Below are positions 8,506-16,341 of a stretch of 64,000 nucleotides of DNA, in pieces. The stretch spans positions 61,424 to 125,423 of the forward strand of contig NZ_JANUSD010000017.1 in NCBI RefSeq assembly GCF_024793945.1. Reading direction: 5' to 3'. The notes beneath the pieces were generated by a model, which worked only from the letters and a program-made list of their open reading frames with translations, had not been told where the DNA came from and searched no databases. Position 1 is the stretch's first letter; every line of letters starts with the position of its first letter. The DNA comes from Emticicia fluvialis. Its GTDB lineage: Bacteria > Bacteroidota > Bacteroidia > Cytophagales > Spirosomataceae. The translations under genes were made by a program, and so were the position numbers.

Positions 8506-9273
8506 ATGGGCAAAATTATTAGTTTCTTATTACGTTTCATTCCAAGAAAATACCTCCAGTTATTCAGCCATATACCCCTCAAAGTTTACACCATTATTTT
8601 GAAAGGAAACACCGTAGAGTGCCCGGTTTGTGATGTAAAACTGAATAAATTTTTACCCTACGGCCGTATGGCAACCCGCAAAAATGCGCTTTGCCCCAAC
8701 TGCCTGGCCCTTGAAAGACACCGCCTGATGGCCTTATACATGAAAGAAAAAACCAATTTCTTTCGTGCCGGGCATCTGAAAGTGTTGCACGTAGCACCTG
8801 AATATTGTTTCATTGACCGTTTTGAGGCCATGAAAAATCTGGACTACATAACGGCTGATATAGAGTCACCGCTGGCAAAGGTAAAAATGGATATTCATGA
8901 GATTCCGTTTGAGGCCAATACATTTGATGTGGTAATTTGCAACCACGTAATGGAACACGTAGAAGACTACCACAAGGCCATGTCTGAGTTGTATCGTGTG
9001 TTGAAACCCGGAGGATGGGGCATTATACAATCACCGCAGGACTGGACCAAAGAACATACGTTTGAAGACCCAACCATTACCGACCCTCGCGAACGTGAAC
9101 GGGTTTTCTGGCAGAACGACCACCTCCGCCTTTTTGGCCGTGATTATGGCCGTGAGCTGGAAAAAGCAGGCTTTAAAGTAACTGAGGATGACTTTGTATT
9201 GAAAATGCCAAAAGACCTGGTAGAAAGATACGCCCTGCCAGCAGGAGAAATTATTTATTTTTGTGAGAAATGA
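8506..9273 (+). CDS. SAM-dependent methyltransferase with N-terminal zinc ribbon
   Basis: A 255-residue class I methyltransferase (Methyltransf_11-like). An N-terminal module has two CxxC pairs (C39/C42 and C63/C66) likely to bind zinc, followed by the Rossmann domain with VLHVAPE, YITADIE and DVVICNHVMEHVEDYHKAMSELYRVLKPGGWGIIQ. The motif I glycines are replaced (VAPEYCF), which is seen in a group of glycan- or lipid-associated methyltransferases. The substrate is unknown. A TAACTTTA box at 8494-8501 sits so close to the ATG that the mRNA may have almost no leader. The closest function-giving neighbours are the SDR and glycosyltransferase genes downstream. Confidence 0.8.
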   Translation: MGKIISFLLRFIPRKYLQLFSHIPLKVYTIILKGNTVECPVCDVKLNKFLPYGRMATRKNALCPNCLALERHRLMALYMKEKTNFFRAGHLKVLHVAPEYCFIDRFEAMKNLDYITADIESPLAKVKMDIHEIPFEANTFDVVICNHVMEHVEDYHKAMSELYRVLKPGGWGIIQSPQDWTKEHTFEDPTITDPRERERVFWQNDHLRLFGRDYGRELEKAGFKVTEDDFVLKMPKDLVERYALPAGEIIYFCEK

Positions 9274-9281
9274 GGTTGTCT

Positions 9282-9445
9282 TGAACTGTGCCGCGACGGC
9301 AGACCGTTTTAACTGATTTAAGGATTTTACTGATTTTTCGGCGAATAAATTCGCCGACTATCAAAACAAAGGATTATTTTTTCATTAGACCCTGAATTTA
9401 TTCAGGGAAAACAGGTAAAACGGTACGACGTATCGGCACAGTTCA
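9282..9445. repeat. MITE-like palindromic element
   Basis: Imperfect terminal inverted repeats of 30 nt (9282-9311 and 9416-9445) share TGAACTGTGCCG at the outer end and CCGTTTTA at the inner end. Similarity continues outward for five bases if a 1-nt gap is allowed. Inside lie two perfect hairpins: TCGGCGAAT/ATTCGCCGA (9338-9357) and CCCTGAAT/ATTCAGGG (9390-9407). There is no coding capacity. The arrangement looks like a small non-autonomous mobile element or a large REP unit. Confidence 0.75.
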
Positions 9446-9481
9446 GACAAAAATCATCAATTCACTAAACACCCGACACCT

Positions 9482-10234
9482 ATGAAATTCAAAGACAAAG
9501 TAGTTATTATTACCGGCGGTAACTCGGGCATCGGCAAAGCAGCGGCTATATTATTTGCCAGAGAAGGCGCAAGAGTAATGGTAGCCGATTTGTCTGATAC
9601 CATAGATGGCGAGTTGGCGAATGCCATTGTAGATACAGGCAGCGAGGCCGGCTACATAAAAGTAGATGTTACCCGCGCTGCCGATATTGAGCAGATGTTT
9701 GAACAGACCATTGCACTTTGGGGCAGGTTTGATGTATTGGTCAATTCAGCCGGTGTACTTGGCCCACGTGTACGTACTGACAAGTATCCGGAAGCCGATT
9801 TCGACAAAATCATTGATATTAACGTAAAAGGTCTCTGGCAATGTATGAAAACCGCGTTGCATTATTTTGCAGAACAACGCAGCGGTAATATTGTTAATAT
9901 AGCCTCGGTTGCGGGGCATCTGGGTATGGTAGGCCATATTGCCTATTCGGCCAGTAAGCACGCAGTTGTAGGCATGACCAAAACCGCAGCCACCGAATTT
10001 GCCAAATATGGCATCAGAATCAATGCCGTATGCCCGGGCTTTACACAAACGCCCATGCTGGAAGGCACAGATACCGATACCGCGTATCTGGAAGCCCTGC
10101 AACATGCCACACCCATGAAACGCTTTGGCAAACCGGAAGAAATTGCCAGCGCCATTTTGTATCTGGCAGCCGACGAATCATCGTTTATTACTGGCCAGAG
10201 CCTGATAGCTGATGGCGGATTGATTTTACAGTAA
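9482..10234 (+). CDS. SDR family oxidoreductase
   Basis: Classical short-chain dehydrogenase/reductase of 250 residues: cofactor motif TGGNSGIG (11-18), NSAG near 88-91, and catalytic S142, Y155 and K159 (YSASK). Asp36 after strand 2 (VMVADLS) suggests NAD(H) rather than NADP(H). The C-terminal GQSLIADGGLILQ is typical. It is followed 25 nt later by a second SDR, so the two are probably co-transcribed. The substrate cannot be told from sequence. Confidence 0.9.
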   Translation: MKFKDKVVIITGGNSGIGKAAAILFAREGARVMVADLSDTIDGELANAIVDTGSEAGYIKVDVTRAADIEQMFEQTIALWGRFDVLVNSAGVLGPRVRTDKYPEADFDKIIDINVKGLWQCMKTALHYFAEQRSGNIVNIASVAGHLGMVGHIAYSASKHAVVGMTKTAATEFAKYGIRINAVCPGFTQTPMLEGTDTDTAYLEALQHATPMKRFGKPEEIASAILYLAADESSFITGQSLIADGGLILQ

Positions 10235-10259
10235 GATAATTTTCTACCCTATACGATTG

Positions 10260-11021
10260 ATGAAAAACGTTTTTGATTTAACTGGTAAAGTGGCTGTTAT
10301 TACCGGTGCCAGCAAAGGCATTGGCGAAGCCATAGCCCGTATTTTTGCCGAATACGGAGCCAAAGTTATAATAAGCAGCAGAAAACAGGCCGATTTGGAT
10401 GAACTGGCTAACGAAATAAAACAAGCCGGAGGCGAATGCACCGGTATAGCCGCCCATGCCGGTGAAATGGCTCAACTGCAATTGCTGGTTGATAAAACCA
10501 TTGAAATATACGGAGGAATTGACATTCTGGTAAACAATGCAGCCACCAACCCTGTTTACGGGCCGTCGCTGGATTGTTCTGAAAGCGCTTTCGACAAAAT
10601 TATGCAGGTGAACGTGAAAGCCCCGTTTGAGCTTTCTAAAATGGTTCATGGTATCATGAAAGCTCGCGGGGGTGGCAGTATCATTAACATCAGCAGCATT
10701 GCCGGGCACACGCCCGACCCCGGCCTTGGGATATACAGCGTAAGCAAGGCATCGTTAAATATGCTTACCAAAGTGCTTGCCAAGGAATGGGGCCAGGATG
10801 GCATACGGGTAAACGCCATTTGCCCGGGGCTTATTAAAACAAAATTCAGTCAGGCATTGTGGGACAACGAGAAGACACTGGCGCACTTTACTAAACGCCT
10901 GCCCATAGCGCGTATGGGCTCAGTAGAAGAGATATCGCCTATGGCCTTGTATCTGGCATCAGCGGCTTCCGGCTATACTACCGGCGGGTTGTTTTCTATT
11001 GATGGCGGCACGATTATCTGA
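10260..11021 (+). CDS. SDR family oxidoreductase
   Basis: Second classical SDR of 253 residues, with TGASKGIG (15-22), NNAA near 92-95, the SSIAG strand and catalytic Y159/K163 (YSVSK). After strand 2 the residues SSRK favour NADP(H). The frame could also start at a TTG one codon upstream; the ATG at 10260 is preferred. It belongs to the same family as the preceding gene but differs throughout, so this is an old paralogue or an independent member. The next gene begins 34 nt downstream on the same strand. Confidence 0.9.
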   Translation: MKNVFDLTGKVAVITGASKGIGEAIARIFAEYGAKVIISSRKQADLDELANEIKQAGGECTGIAAHAGEMAQLQLLVDKTIEIYGGIDILVNNAATNPVYGPSLDCSESAFDKIMQVNVKAPFELSKMVHGIMKARGGGSIINISSIAGHTPDPGLGIYSVSKASLNMLTKVLAKEWGQDGIRVNAICPGLIKTKFSQALWDNEKTLAHFTKRLPIARMGSVEEISPMALYLASAASGYTTGGLFSIDGGTII

Positions 11022-11055
11022 CAAAACCTATTTTTCTTGATAAAAGCCTTACAGT

Positions 11056-11880
11056 TTGAAAAATACCAGCGTTTGCGTACTTATTCCGGTCTATCAGCAG
11101 CAACTGACTGCCTTTGAAGCCATCTCGCTTGAGCAGGGTGTCAGGGTTCTGGGCAACTATCCTATTATTCTGGTTAAACCTTCTTCGCTTAATGTCGGTT
11201 ATCTGCTGGAAAAGTACCCACAATTGCAGACCCAAAATTTTGACGATGGTTATTTTAAAAGCACGCTAACTTACAACCGGCTTTTGTTATCAGAAGAATT
11301 TTATGCACGTTTTACGGCCTACGAATATATGCTGATTTACCAGCTGGATGCCTTTGTTTTCAGAGATGAACTGGCTTACTGGTGCAATCAGGGCTACGAC
11401 TACATTGGGGCTCCCTGGCGTATTGAAATTGAGTTTGACAACCAATGGAAAGAATGGGTCTGGCAGTTTAAAAAACAGCTGGCCATCTGGTTCAATCTGA
11501 AAGAAGACCTGCATGGCAAATATGGCCCCAAAGAAATAATCATGAAACGAAGTGTAGGCAATGGCGGGTTCTCTTTAAGAAAAACCCAAAAGCTACTAAG
11601 CCTGATACCCCGCAACCACAAAAAAATAGAGGAGTATCTGGCAATGGCAGCCACCCACCCTGCTTACAATGAAGATATGTTCTGGTGTATTGAGCTGAAC
11701 CGCTATTTAAAACAGGTGCGGACTCCGGGCTGGAGGCAGGCATTGAAATTTGCTGTTGAACACATGCCCCAAAAAGCCTACGAACTCAACAAAGGCTTAC
11801 CTTTTGGCTGCCATGCCTGGGATATTTACGAAACAGAATTCTGGAAGGTGCATATTGGCGAGCAGGGCTATAAACTATAA
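11056..11880 (+). CDS. DUF5672 protein, probable glycan-related transferase
   Basis: A 274-residue protein of the DUF5672 type, a family usually found in surface polysaccharide loci and thought to be glycosyltransferase-like. Visible family segments are VCVLIPVYQQ at the start, FKSTLTYNRLLLSEEFY, YEYMLIYQLDAFVF (with a DxD-like Asp), YIGAPW, GNGGFSLR and NEDMFW, and a closing PFGCHAW. The start is TTG. It is followed by GT9 and GT4 glycosyltransferase genes at short intervals, which supports a role in building a cell-surface glycan. Confidence 0.8.
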   Translation: MKNTSVCVLIPVYQQQLTAFEAISLEQGVRVLGNYPIILVKPSSLNVGYLLEKYPQLQTQNFDDGYFKSTLTYNRLLLSEEFYARFTAYEYMLIYQLDAFVFRDELAYWCNQGYDYIGAPWRIEIEFDNQWKEWVWQFKKQLAIWFNLKEDLHGKYGPKEIIMKRSVGNGGFSLRKTQKLLSLIPRNHKKIEEYLAMAATHPAYNEDMFWCIELNRYLKQVRTPGWRQALKFAVEHMPQKAYELNKGLPFGCHAWDIYETEFWKVHIGEQGYKL

Positions 11881-11895
11881 GAAAAGATTTTACCT

Positions 11896-13062
11896 ATGAG
11901 GAAATACTGTGGTACCCCGCGTGAAACCATTCCGCTAAAAGTGATGGATTTCTTCGTGGATATATATGCCAGCCTGTTTTTTAAAAAACGCCCCCGTAAC
12001 TACTCTGTTACGTCGCCCAAACGAGTGCTGATAGCCTCTCTTGGGCATTTGGGCGATGCCCTTACGGTTACGTATCTGTTTCCGATAATAAAGAAAAAGT
12101 ATCCGGATATCATTATAGATTTGCTTGCGCCAAGCTGGTGTGCGCCCGTTAATGAGCATAATCCTTACATAGACCGCACCATTTATATAGACCACTACCA
12201 GACCAACCGCAGGAAGATAAATGGCAGAGAAAAGCTTGCACAATTTTACAGTACCTTCCGTGCTGCTATACCATTGCTACAACAGCATTCTTATGATTAC
12301 TATATAGATGTCAGATACAGCGATGCCGTAGCACATTTTGTATTGCCGTTTATAAAAACAGGACGTGCCATGGGTTTTGCCCGGCGCGGACTGGGAGGCC
12401 TGCTGGATATTGAATTTGATGTACCCGACGGTGAGTTTCATCATTTCGATATGTATTTTATGCTTCTGCGCGAAATGGGTATTACCGGCACGCTGGCAGA
12501 TGTGGAACCTTATTTCCCGATTGCCCCCGGCGTAACCACCGGGCGCATAGCAGAAAAAACAACCCTGCCCACGGCGCCATATCTTATGGTTTTTCCGGAG
12601 TCTGGTGGAGAACAGAAACAGTTATCGGCTGCCTTTTGGGCGGCGGTGCTGAACGACCTGCTCGCTAAAACCGGATATAACGTATTGCTTTGCGGGCAAA
12701 CAACGCTTTCGCAACAGATACTGGTTCAGGTTGAGGCACCGTTAAGAAACAGAATTACTGATACATCGGGCAAAATAAATATTCATGAGCTAGCTCTTTT
12801 ATCGCAACAGGCCACTTATGCACTTACGCTTGATTCGTTCCCCGAGCATTTATGCAGCATCTTTTGCAAAACCATTACCGTCTACAAAAGTGTAGGCTAT
12901 CCGTTTTTTCCGCTGGCAAATCTGCCGGTTTACCTTATTCATAATCATAAGGCAAGCATTGGCTTACCCTTTGAGCGTAATAATGTTGAAACCGTTTATG
13001 TAGCACACCCTGAAAGTGCCGAAGTAAAAGAGCTGATTGTTAATAGAATAATTAATCATTAA
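11896..13062 (+). CDS. Glycosyltransferase family 9 protein
   Basis: 388 residues with the GT-B layout of ADP-heptose:LPS heptosyltransferases: IASLGHLGDALTVTYLFPIIK near the N-terminus and the C-terminal donor domain with YLMVFPESGGEQKQLSAAFW and YNVLLCG. The usual late DSGPMH motif reads LDSFPEH, so the donor may not be ADP-heptose. An N-terminal extension of about 35 residues is richer in aromatic and basic residues and may contact the membrane. It lies 15 nt after the DUF5672 gene and 3 nt before the GT4 gene, so the three form one operon. Confidence 0.85.
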   Translation: MRKYCGTPRETIPLKVMDFFVDIYASLFFKKRPRNYSVTSPKRVLIASLGHLGDALTVTYLFPIIKKKYPDIIIDLLAPSWCAPVNEHNPYIDRTIYIDHYQTNRRKINGREKLAQFYSTFRAAIPLLQQHSYDYYIDVRYSDAVAHFVLPFIKTGRAMGFARRGLGGLLDIEFDVPDGEFHHFDMYFMLLREMGITGTLADVEPYFPIAPGVTTGRIAEKTTLPTAPYLMVFPESGGEQKQLSAAFWAAVLNDLLAKTGYNVLLCGQTTLSQQILVQVEAPLRNRITDTSGKINIHELALLSQQATYALTLDSFPEHLCSIFCKTITVYKSVGYPFFPLANLPVYLIHNHKASIGLPFERNNVETVYVAHPESAEVKELIVNRIINH

Positions 13063-13065
13063 AAA

Positions 13066-14322
13066 ATGAGCAGAGTAGTTTTAGATGGCGCCGTTTTAGG
13101 TCTGGGTTTTTTTAATGAACAATCGCGAACGGGTATTTACCGTGTGGCAGAAAATCTGATTTACGGTCTGCATCGCAGCCCCGACATTGAACTTGCCATT
13201 ACAGGCACCCAACATTTACCCGAAATTCTGGGGTTTCTAGAAAAAAACTACCCAAATGCAGGCTATCCGGTTCTGAATACACCCAAAGACCTGAGATATG
13301 CCCACTTTGAAAACAGCCTGGTTTCGGCCTTTGCTTACAAGTCATTGCCTCAAAAACTGATAAGAGAAGTATTTACCAGGCTTAGGGCACGCCTGAAACC
13401 CGGGTATAATCCGGTTATCAGCGCTTTAGAGCAATATGACGTTTATCATTCGCCTTTTTTACCAACCCCGGCGGGTCTGGAAGCCTTAACCAAACCTGCC
13501 AGAGTTATTACGGTTCATGATATAATCCCTTATCTGTTTCCTCAATATTTTGGCGAATGGAACGTGAGCATAACCAAACAGATTTTAGATTGTATCAAAA
13601 AGGGTACTTATCCGGTTTGTATTTCAGAATCAACCAAAAACGACCTCTGTGAAGCAACGGGGGTATCGCCTGACAGAGTATTTGTAGTACCGCTGGCTGC
13701 ATCGGCAGAGAAATTTTATCAGGTAAGAGATAACGAAGAAATTGAGAACGTTCTTAAAAAATATGGCATCAGTGTGCATAAGCGATACTTGTTGTCGCTA
13801 TCTACTTTAGAACCACGAAAAAACATTGAGCGAACCATCAGAAGCTTTATTAAGCTGGTTGAGCAAGAAAAAATTGAAGACCTGAACCTGGTTTTGGTTG
13901 GCACCAAAGGCTGGGACTTTGAAGCAATTTTTGATGAGATAAAGGCTAATCCTTCCTTAAGAGACAAAATAATTATTACAGGTTATGTAGAAGACAAAGA
14001 CCTGGCAGCCATTTATTCAGCTGCATTGGGTTTTGTGTATCCCTCTTTGTATGAAGGGTTTGGCTTGCCACCACTTGAAGCCATGCAATGCGGCACACCA
14101 GTTATTTCATCAACCAAAAGCTCGTTGCCCGAGGTAGTTGAAGACGCCGGCATACTGGTTGACCCCACCGATGAAGAAGCCATAGCCGGTGCCATGCTAC
14201 AATTATATACCGACAAAAACCTGCATCTGGCACTTAGTAAAAAATCTCTGGCGCAGGCTCAGAAGTTCTCGTGGGATAAATTCACCGAACAACACCTGCA
14301 TATTTACCGCCAGATATGCTGA
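13066..14322 (+). CDS. Glycosyltransferase family 4 protein
   Basis: A 418-residue retaining GT-B enzyme of the mannosyltransferase-like kind. The C-terminal donor domain shows LSTLEPRKNIERTIRSF, the GYVEDKDLAAIYSAA helix, and the E-x7-E motif in YEGFGLPPLEAMQCGTPVIS, which binds the nucleotide sugar. The N-terminal domain contains the acceptor-side HSPFLPTP...ITVHDIIPYLFP segment. It is the last gene of the glycan block; the only strong terminator after it favours the opposite strand. Confidence 0.9.
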   Translation: MSRVVLDGAVLGLGFFNEQSRTGIYRVAENLIYGLHRSPDIELAITGTQHLPEILGFLEKNYPNAGYPVLNTPKDLRYAHFENSLVSAFAYKSLPQKLIREVFTRLRARLKPGYNPVISALEQYDVYHSPFLPTPAGLEALTKPARVITVHDIIPYLFPQYFGEWNVSITKQILDCIKKGTYPVCISESTKNDLCEATGVSPDRVFVVPLAASAEKFYQVRDNEEIENVLKKYGISVHKRYLLSLSTLEPRKNIERTIRSFIKLVEQEKIEDLNLVLVGTKGWDFEAIFDEIKANPSLRDKIIITGYVEDKDLAAIYSAALGFVYPSLYEGFGLPPLEAMQCGTPVISSTKSSLPEVVEDAGILVDPTDEEAIAGAMLQLYTDKNLHLALSKKSLAQAQKFSWDKFTEQHLHIYRQIC

Positions 14323-14350
14323 CAGGCAAACTGAATAACAACCACCAAAA

Positions 14351-14402
14351 AAAGCTATCACCTTTGCAGCAGGTGCTTGGCCTGCGACGCAGTAATAGCT
14401 TT
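14351..14402 (-). terminator. Branched terminator after osmC
   Basis: The outer stem AAAGCTAT/ATAGCTTT (14351-14358 with 14395-14402) encloses two small hairpins, CACCT/AGGTG (14359-14375) and CTGC/GCAG (14382-14392), giving a three-way junction. On the minus strand the closing stem runs directly into seven T, so it most likely ends osmC transcription. Confidence 0.65.
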
Positions 14403-14424
14403 CTAAAATTGCATTTATGAGGCA

Positions 14425-14835
14425 TTAAGCCAATGTAGCATCTACCGATATTTTAGTGTTCAATAGCTTTGATATCGGGCAGTTAGCCTCTGCATCTGCT
14501 ACCAGCTCATCAAACTTTTCTTTTGTAATTTCAGGTACGCTGGCGTTCAGTATCAAATGAGAAAGGGTAATTTCGCCGTTTTCAAAAGTAATCTCACATT
14601 TGGTCTCTAGTTTTTCAGGCATAAAACCAGCACCCGAAAGGTTGAAACTTAGTTTCATGGTAAAACATCCGGCATGAGCGGCCGCAATCAGTTCTTCAGG
14701 ATTTGTACCTACTCCTTCTGCAAAACGAGAATTAAATGAATACTGTGTTTCGTTCAGTACTGTGCTTTGTGTTGTCAGGTGGCCATTGCCTTCTTTACCT
14801 GTTCCTTGCCAAACGGCAGTTGCATTTCTTTTCAT
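14425..14835 (-). CDS. OsmC/Ohr family peroxiredoxin
   Basis: 136-residue thiol-dependent peroxidase of the OsmC family, acting on organic hydroperoxides. Both redox cysteines are present: C57 in HAGCFTM and C119 in ANCPISKL. The N-terminal AVWQGTGKEGNGHLTTQS and the GTNPEELIAAAHAGC helix match OsmC more than Ohr. The gene is preceded by a TAATTTTG -7 box (14874-14881, minus strand) set inside a perfect palindrome (14867-14888), suggesting repression by a dimeric regulator, and is followed by the branched terminator at 14351-14402. Confidence 0.9.
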   Translation of the reverse strand: MKRNATAVWQGTGKEGNGHLTTQSTVLNETQYSFNSRFAEGVGTNPEELIAAAHAGCFTMKLSFNLSGAGFMPEKLETKCEITFENGEITLSHLILNASVPEITKEKFDELVADAEANCPISKLLNTKISVDATLA

Positions 14836-14866
14836 TTCTCTTTTTTATTTTAGATGTAGTTAAAAT

Positions 14867-14888
14867 TGCCTTGCAAAATTACAAGGCA
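14867..14888 (-). promoter_or_regulatory. osmC promoter inside a palindromic operator
   Basis: Perfect inverted arms TGCCTTG and CAAGGCA flank an 8-nt centre that is itself the -7 box TAATTTTG on the minus strand. A repressor bound here would block RNA polymerase. An ACAATTGT palindrome lies just upstream (14888-14895). Confidence 0.5.
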
Positions 14889-14991
14889 CAATTGTATGAT
14901 GATATTAAAAAATTAATACCTTTATTGAAAGCGTTATTAGCCATGAAGCAATGAGAGACAGTGCTAAATTTTCAAAATCAAGAAAATTCAG

Positions 14992-14999
14992 TACTTTTG
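14992..14999 (+). promoter_or_regulatory. Promoter -7 box of the YhhN-like gene
   Basis: TACTTTTG matches TAnnTTTG and would start transcription about 24 nt before the ATG at 15029. Confidence 0.5.
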
Positions 15000-15028
15000 T
15001 CATACAATTGCTATTTTAAACTTCAAAA

Positions 15029-15703
15029 ATGCCTTTAAGGTTAAAACTATTTTACCTGCTCAGTTGTTTGATCGACACTGGTGCATATACCCTCAATCCG
15101 GGTTCTCCAAACTATTTCTGCGTCTTACCAGTACTTTGCCTTCTGGCGTTTTATTACTCGGCAAGAAGGAAAGATTTGAAACTGAAAGACTATACCTATG
15201 GTCTGGGTTTGCTTTTTGCGGCCATAGCAGATATATTCTTTGAATTTGAGAACGAGTACATCAAGTCAACTGCTTTGCTGTTTTATTCACTCTCTTACTC
15301 ATTTTACATTTCTACCGTAAGGCATGAAGCAGTTTTTGGTACAACCTGGAAAGACCTGCAAAAAATTGCCCTGAGTATTGCACTTATCAGCGCACCAGTT
15401 CTAATTGTATCGCCGGTGCTTGGCTCAGCCTTTTTCTTTTCTTCAATATTGTACATGACATTTTTAGCCTTGCTTATTATTACAGCACTAATGCGCAAAG
15501 CCAGCAACAGCAGCTATTACTGGTTTCTGGCAGGCTCAATATTTTTTTCAATCCTGACTATGTCTGAGATATATTTTTTATATGTTTCACCAACAGGCCT
15601 GCACGTCTACTTTCAGATACTATTTTACGTAATGGCACAGTTTTCGATTTTTCAGGGTGTAACCAAAACCTTCAGAAATTTTTACGAACCCGAGCTGAAA
15701 TGA
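15029..15703 (+). CDS. YhhN/TMEM86-like multipass membrane protein
   Basis: 224 residues with about seven or eight hydrophobic helices. The helix GLLFAAIADIFFEF resembles the conserved small-residue/Asp helix of the YhhN (TMEM86, lysoplasmalogenase) family, and the size and topology fit. Identity is low by eye, so the family call is tentative and enzymatic activity should not be assumed. The 3' end overlaps the convergent VOC gene by 22 nt. Confidence 0.55.
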   Translation: MPLRLKLFYLLSCLIDTGAYTLNPGSPNYFCVLPVLCLLAFYYSARRKDLKLKDYTYGLGLLFAAIADIFFEFENEYIKSTALLFYSLSYSFYISTVRHEAVFGTTWKDLQKIALSIALISAPVLIVSPVLGSAFFFSSILYMTFLALLIITALMRKASNSSYYWFLAGSIFFSILTMSEIYFLYVSPTGLHVYFQILFYVMAQFSIFQGVTKTFRNFYEPELK

Positions 15704-16056
15704 GGGTTAAAAATAACACCCACCACATTGCCCCAGGGGTCTTTTGCAGCGGCAACTTTTATGCCGTCACCAACGTCGGTGGGGTCTTCGTATAGCGTAG
15801 CGCCATTGGCCAGCAGGGTAGCCAGCACGGCCTCAACATCTGCTACACCCCAATAGGTTACTACGCCATCGGTTTTGCCATCGTTTTTTTCGTCTGGCAC
15901 AAGGCCAAGTTCAAACCCACCAATATTATAACCTACATAAAAAGGCTGGTCGAAATAAGGCTCTGTTTCAAATACACGGCTATACCAGGCTTTTGCCTCA
16001 TCTAAATTGCCTACTTTATAAGTGGCGGTGCGTAAACCCAAAAACGGTGAACTCAT
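15682..16056 (-). CDS. VOC (glyoxalase/bleomycin resistance) family protein
   Basis: A 124-residue vicinal-oxygen-chelate protein: paired beta-alpha-beta-beta-beta units with GLRTATYKVGNLDEAKAWYSRVF at the start, the GFELGLV strand in the middle, and KVAAAKDPWGNVVGVIFNPHF at the end. Such proteins bind a metal ion and act on small substrates or sequester drugs; the substrate is not predictable here. It diverges from nuoL and its 3' end overlaps the plus-strand membrane protein gene. Confidence 0.85.
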   Translation of the reverse strand: MSSPFLGLRTATYKVGNLDEAKAWYSRVFETEPYFDQPFYVGYNIGGFELGLVPDEKNDGKTDGVVTYWGVADVEAVLATLLANGATLYEDPTDVGDGIKVAAAKDPWGNVVGVIFNPHFSSGS

Positions 16057-16341
16057 AGTTTTTAATAATAATAAAGGTGATTAATGTGCGGCAAATCCAT
16101 CGGCTTGGTTGGCCATAAAAACGTCGAAAGATAAGCGAATAAAAACGAATTATCATCAGCAGCGGTCAACACTTTTATGAGCCTAAAAAAAACCTAATGC
16201 TTCCGGCTGGCAACACCCTTCCATGTGGCTTCAGGCCTTAAGTGCGCGCAGATGCTGTGTATAAATTAAAGACAAAAATGTGCATCATCTTTGCTTTATA
16301 ACTCATTAGGTAAGATATTTGCAAAAAAGCGTTTAATCTGA

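Noticed and set aside
8043..8522. 159-codon plus-strand frame
   Set aside because: Antisense to the small membrane protein gene, whose helices and basic termini are protein-like; this frame has no such features.
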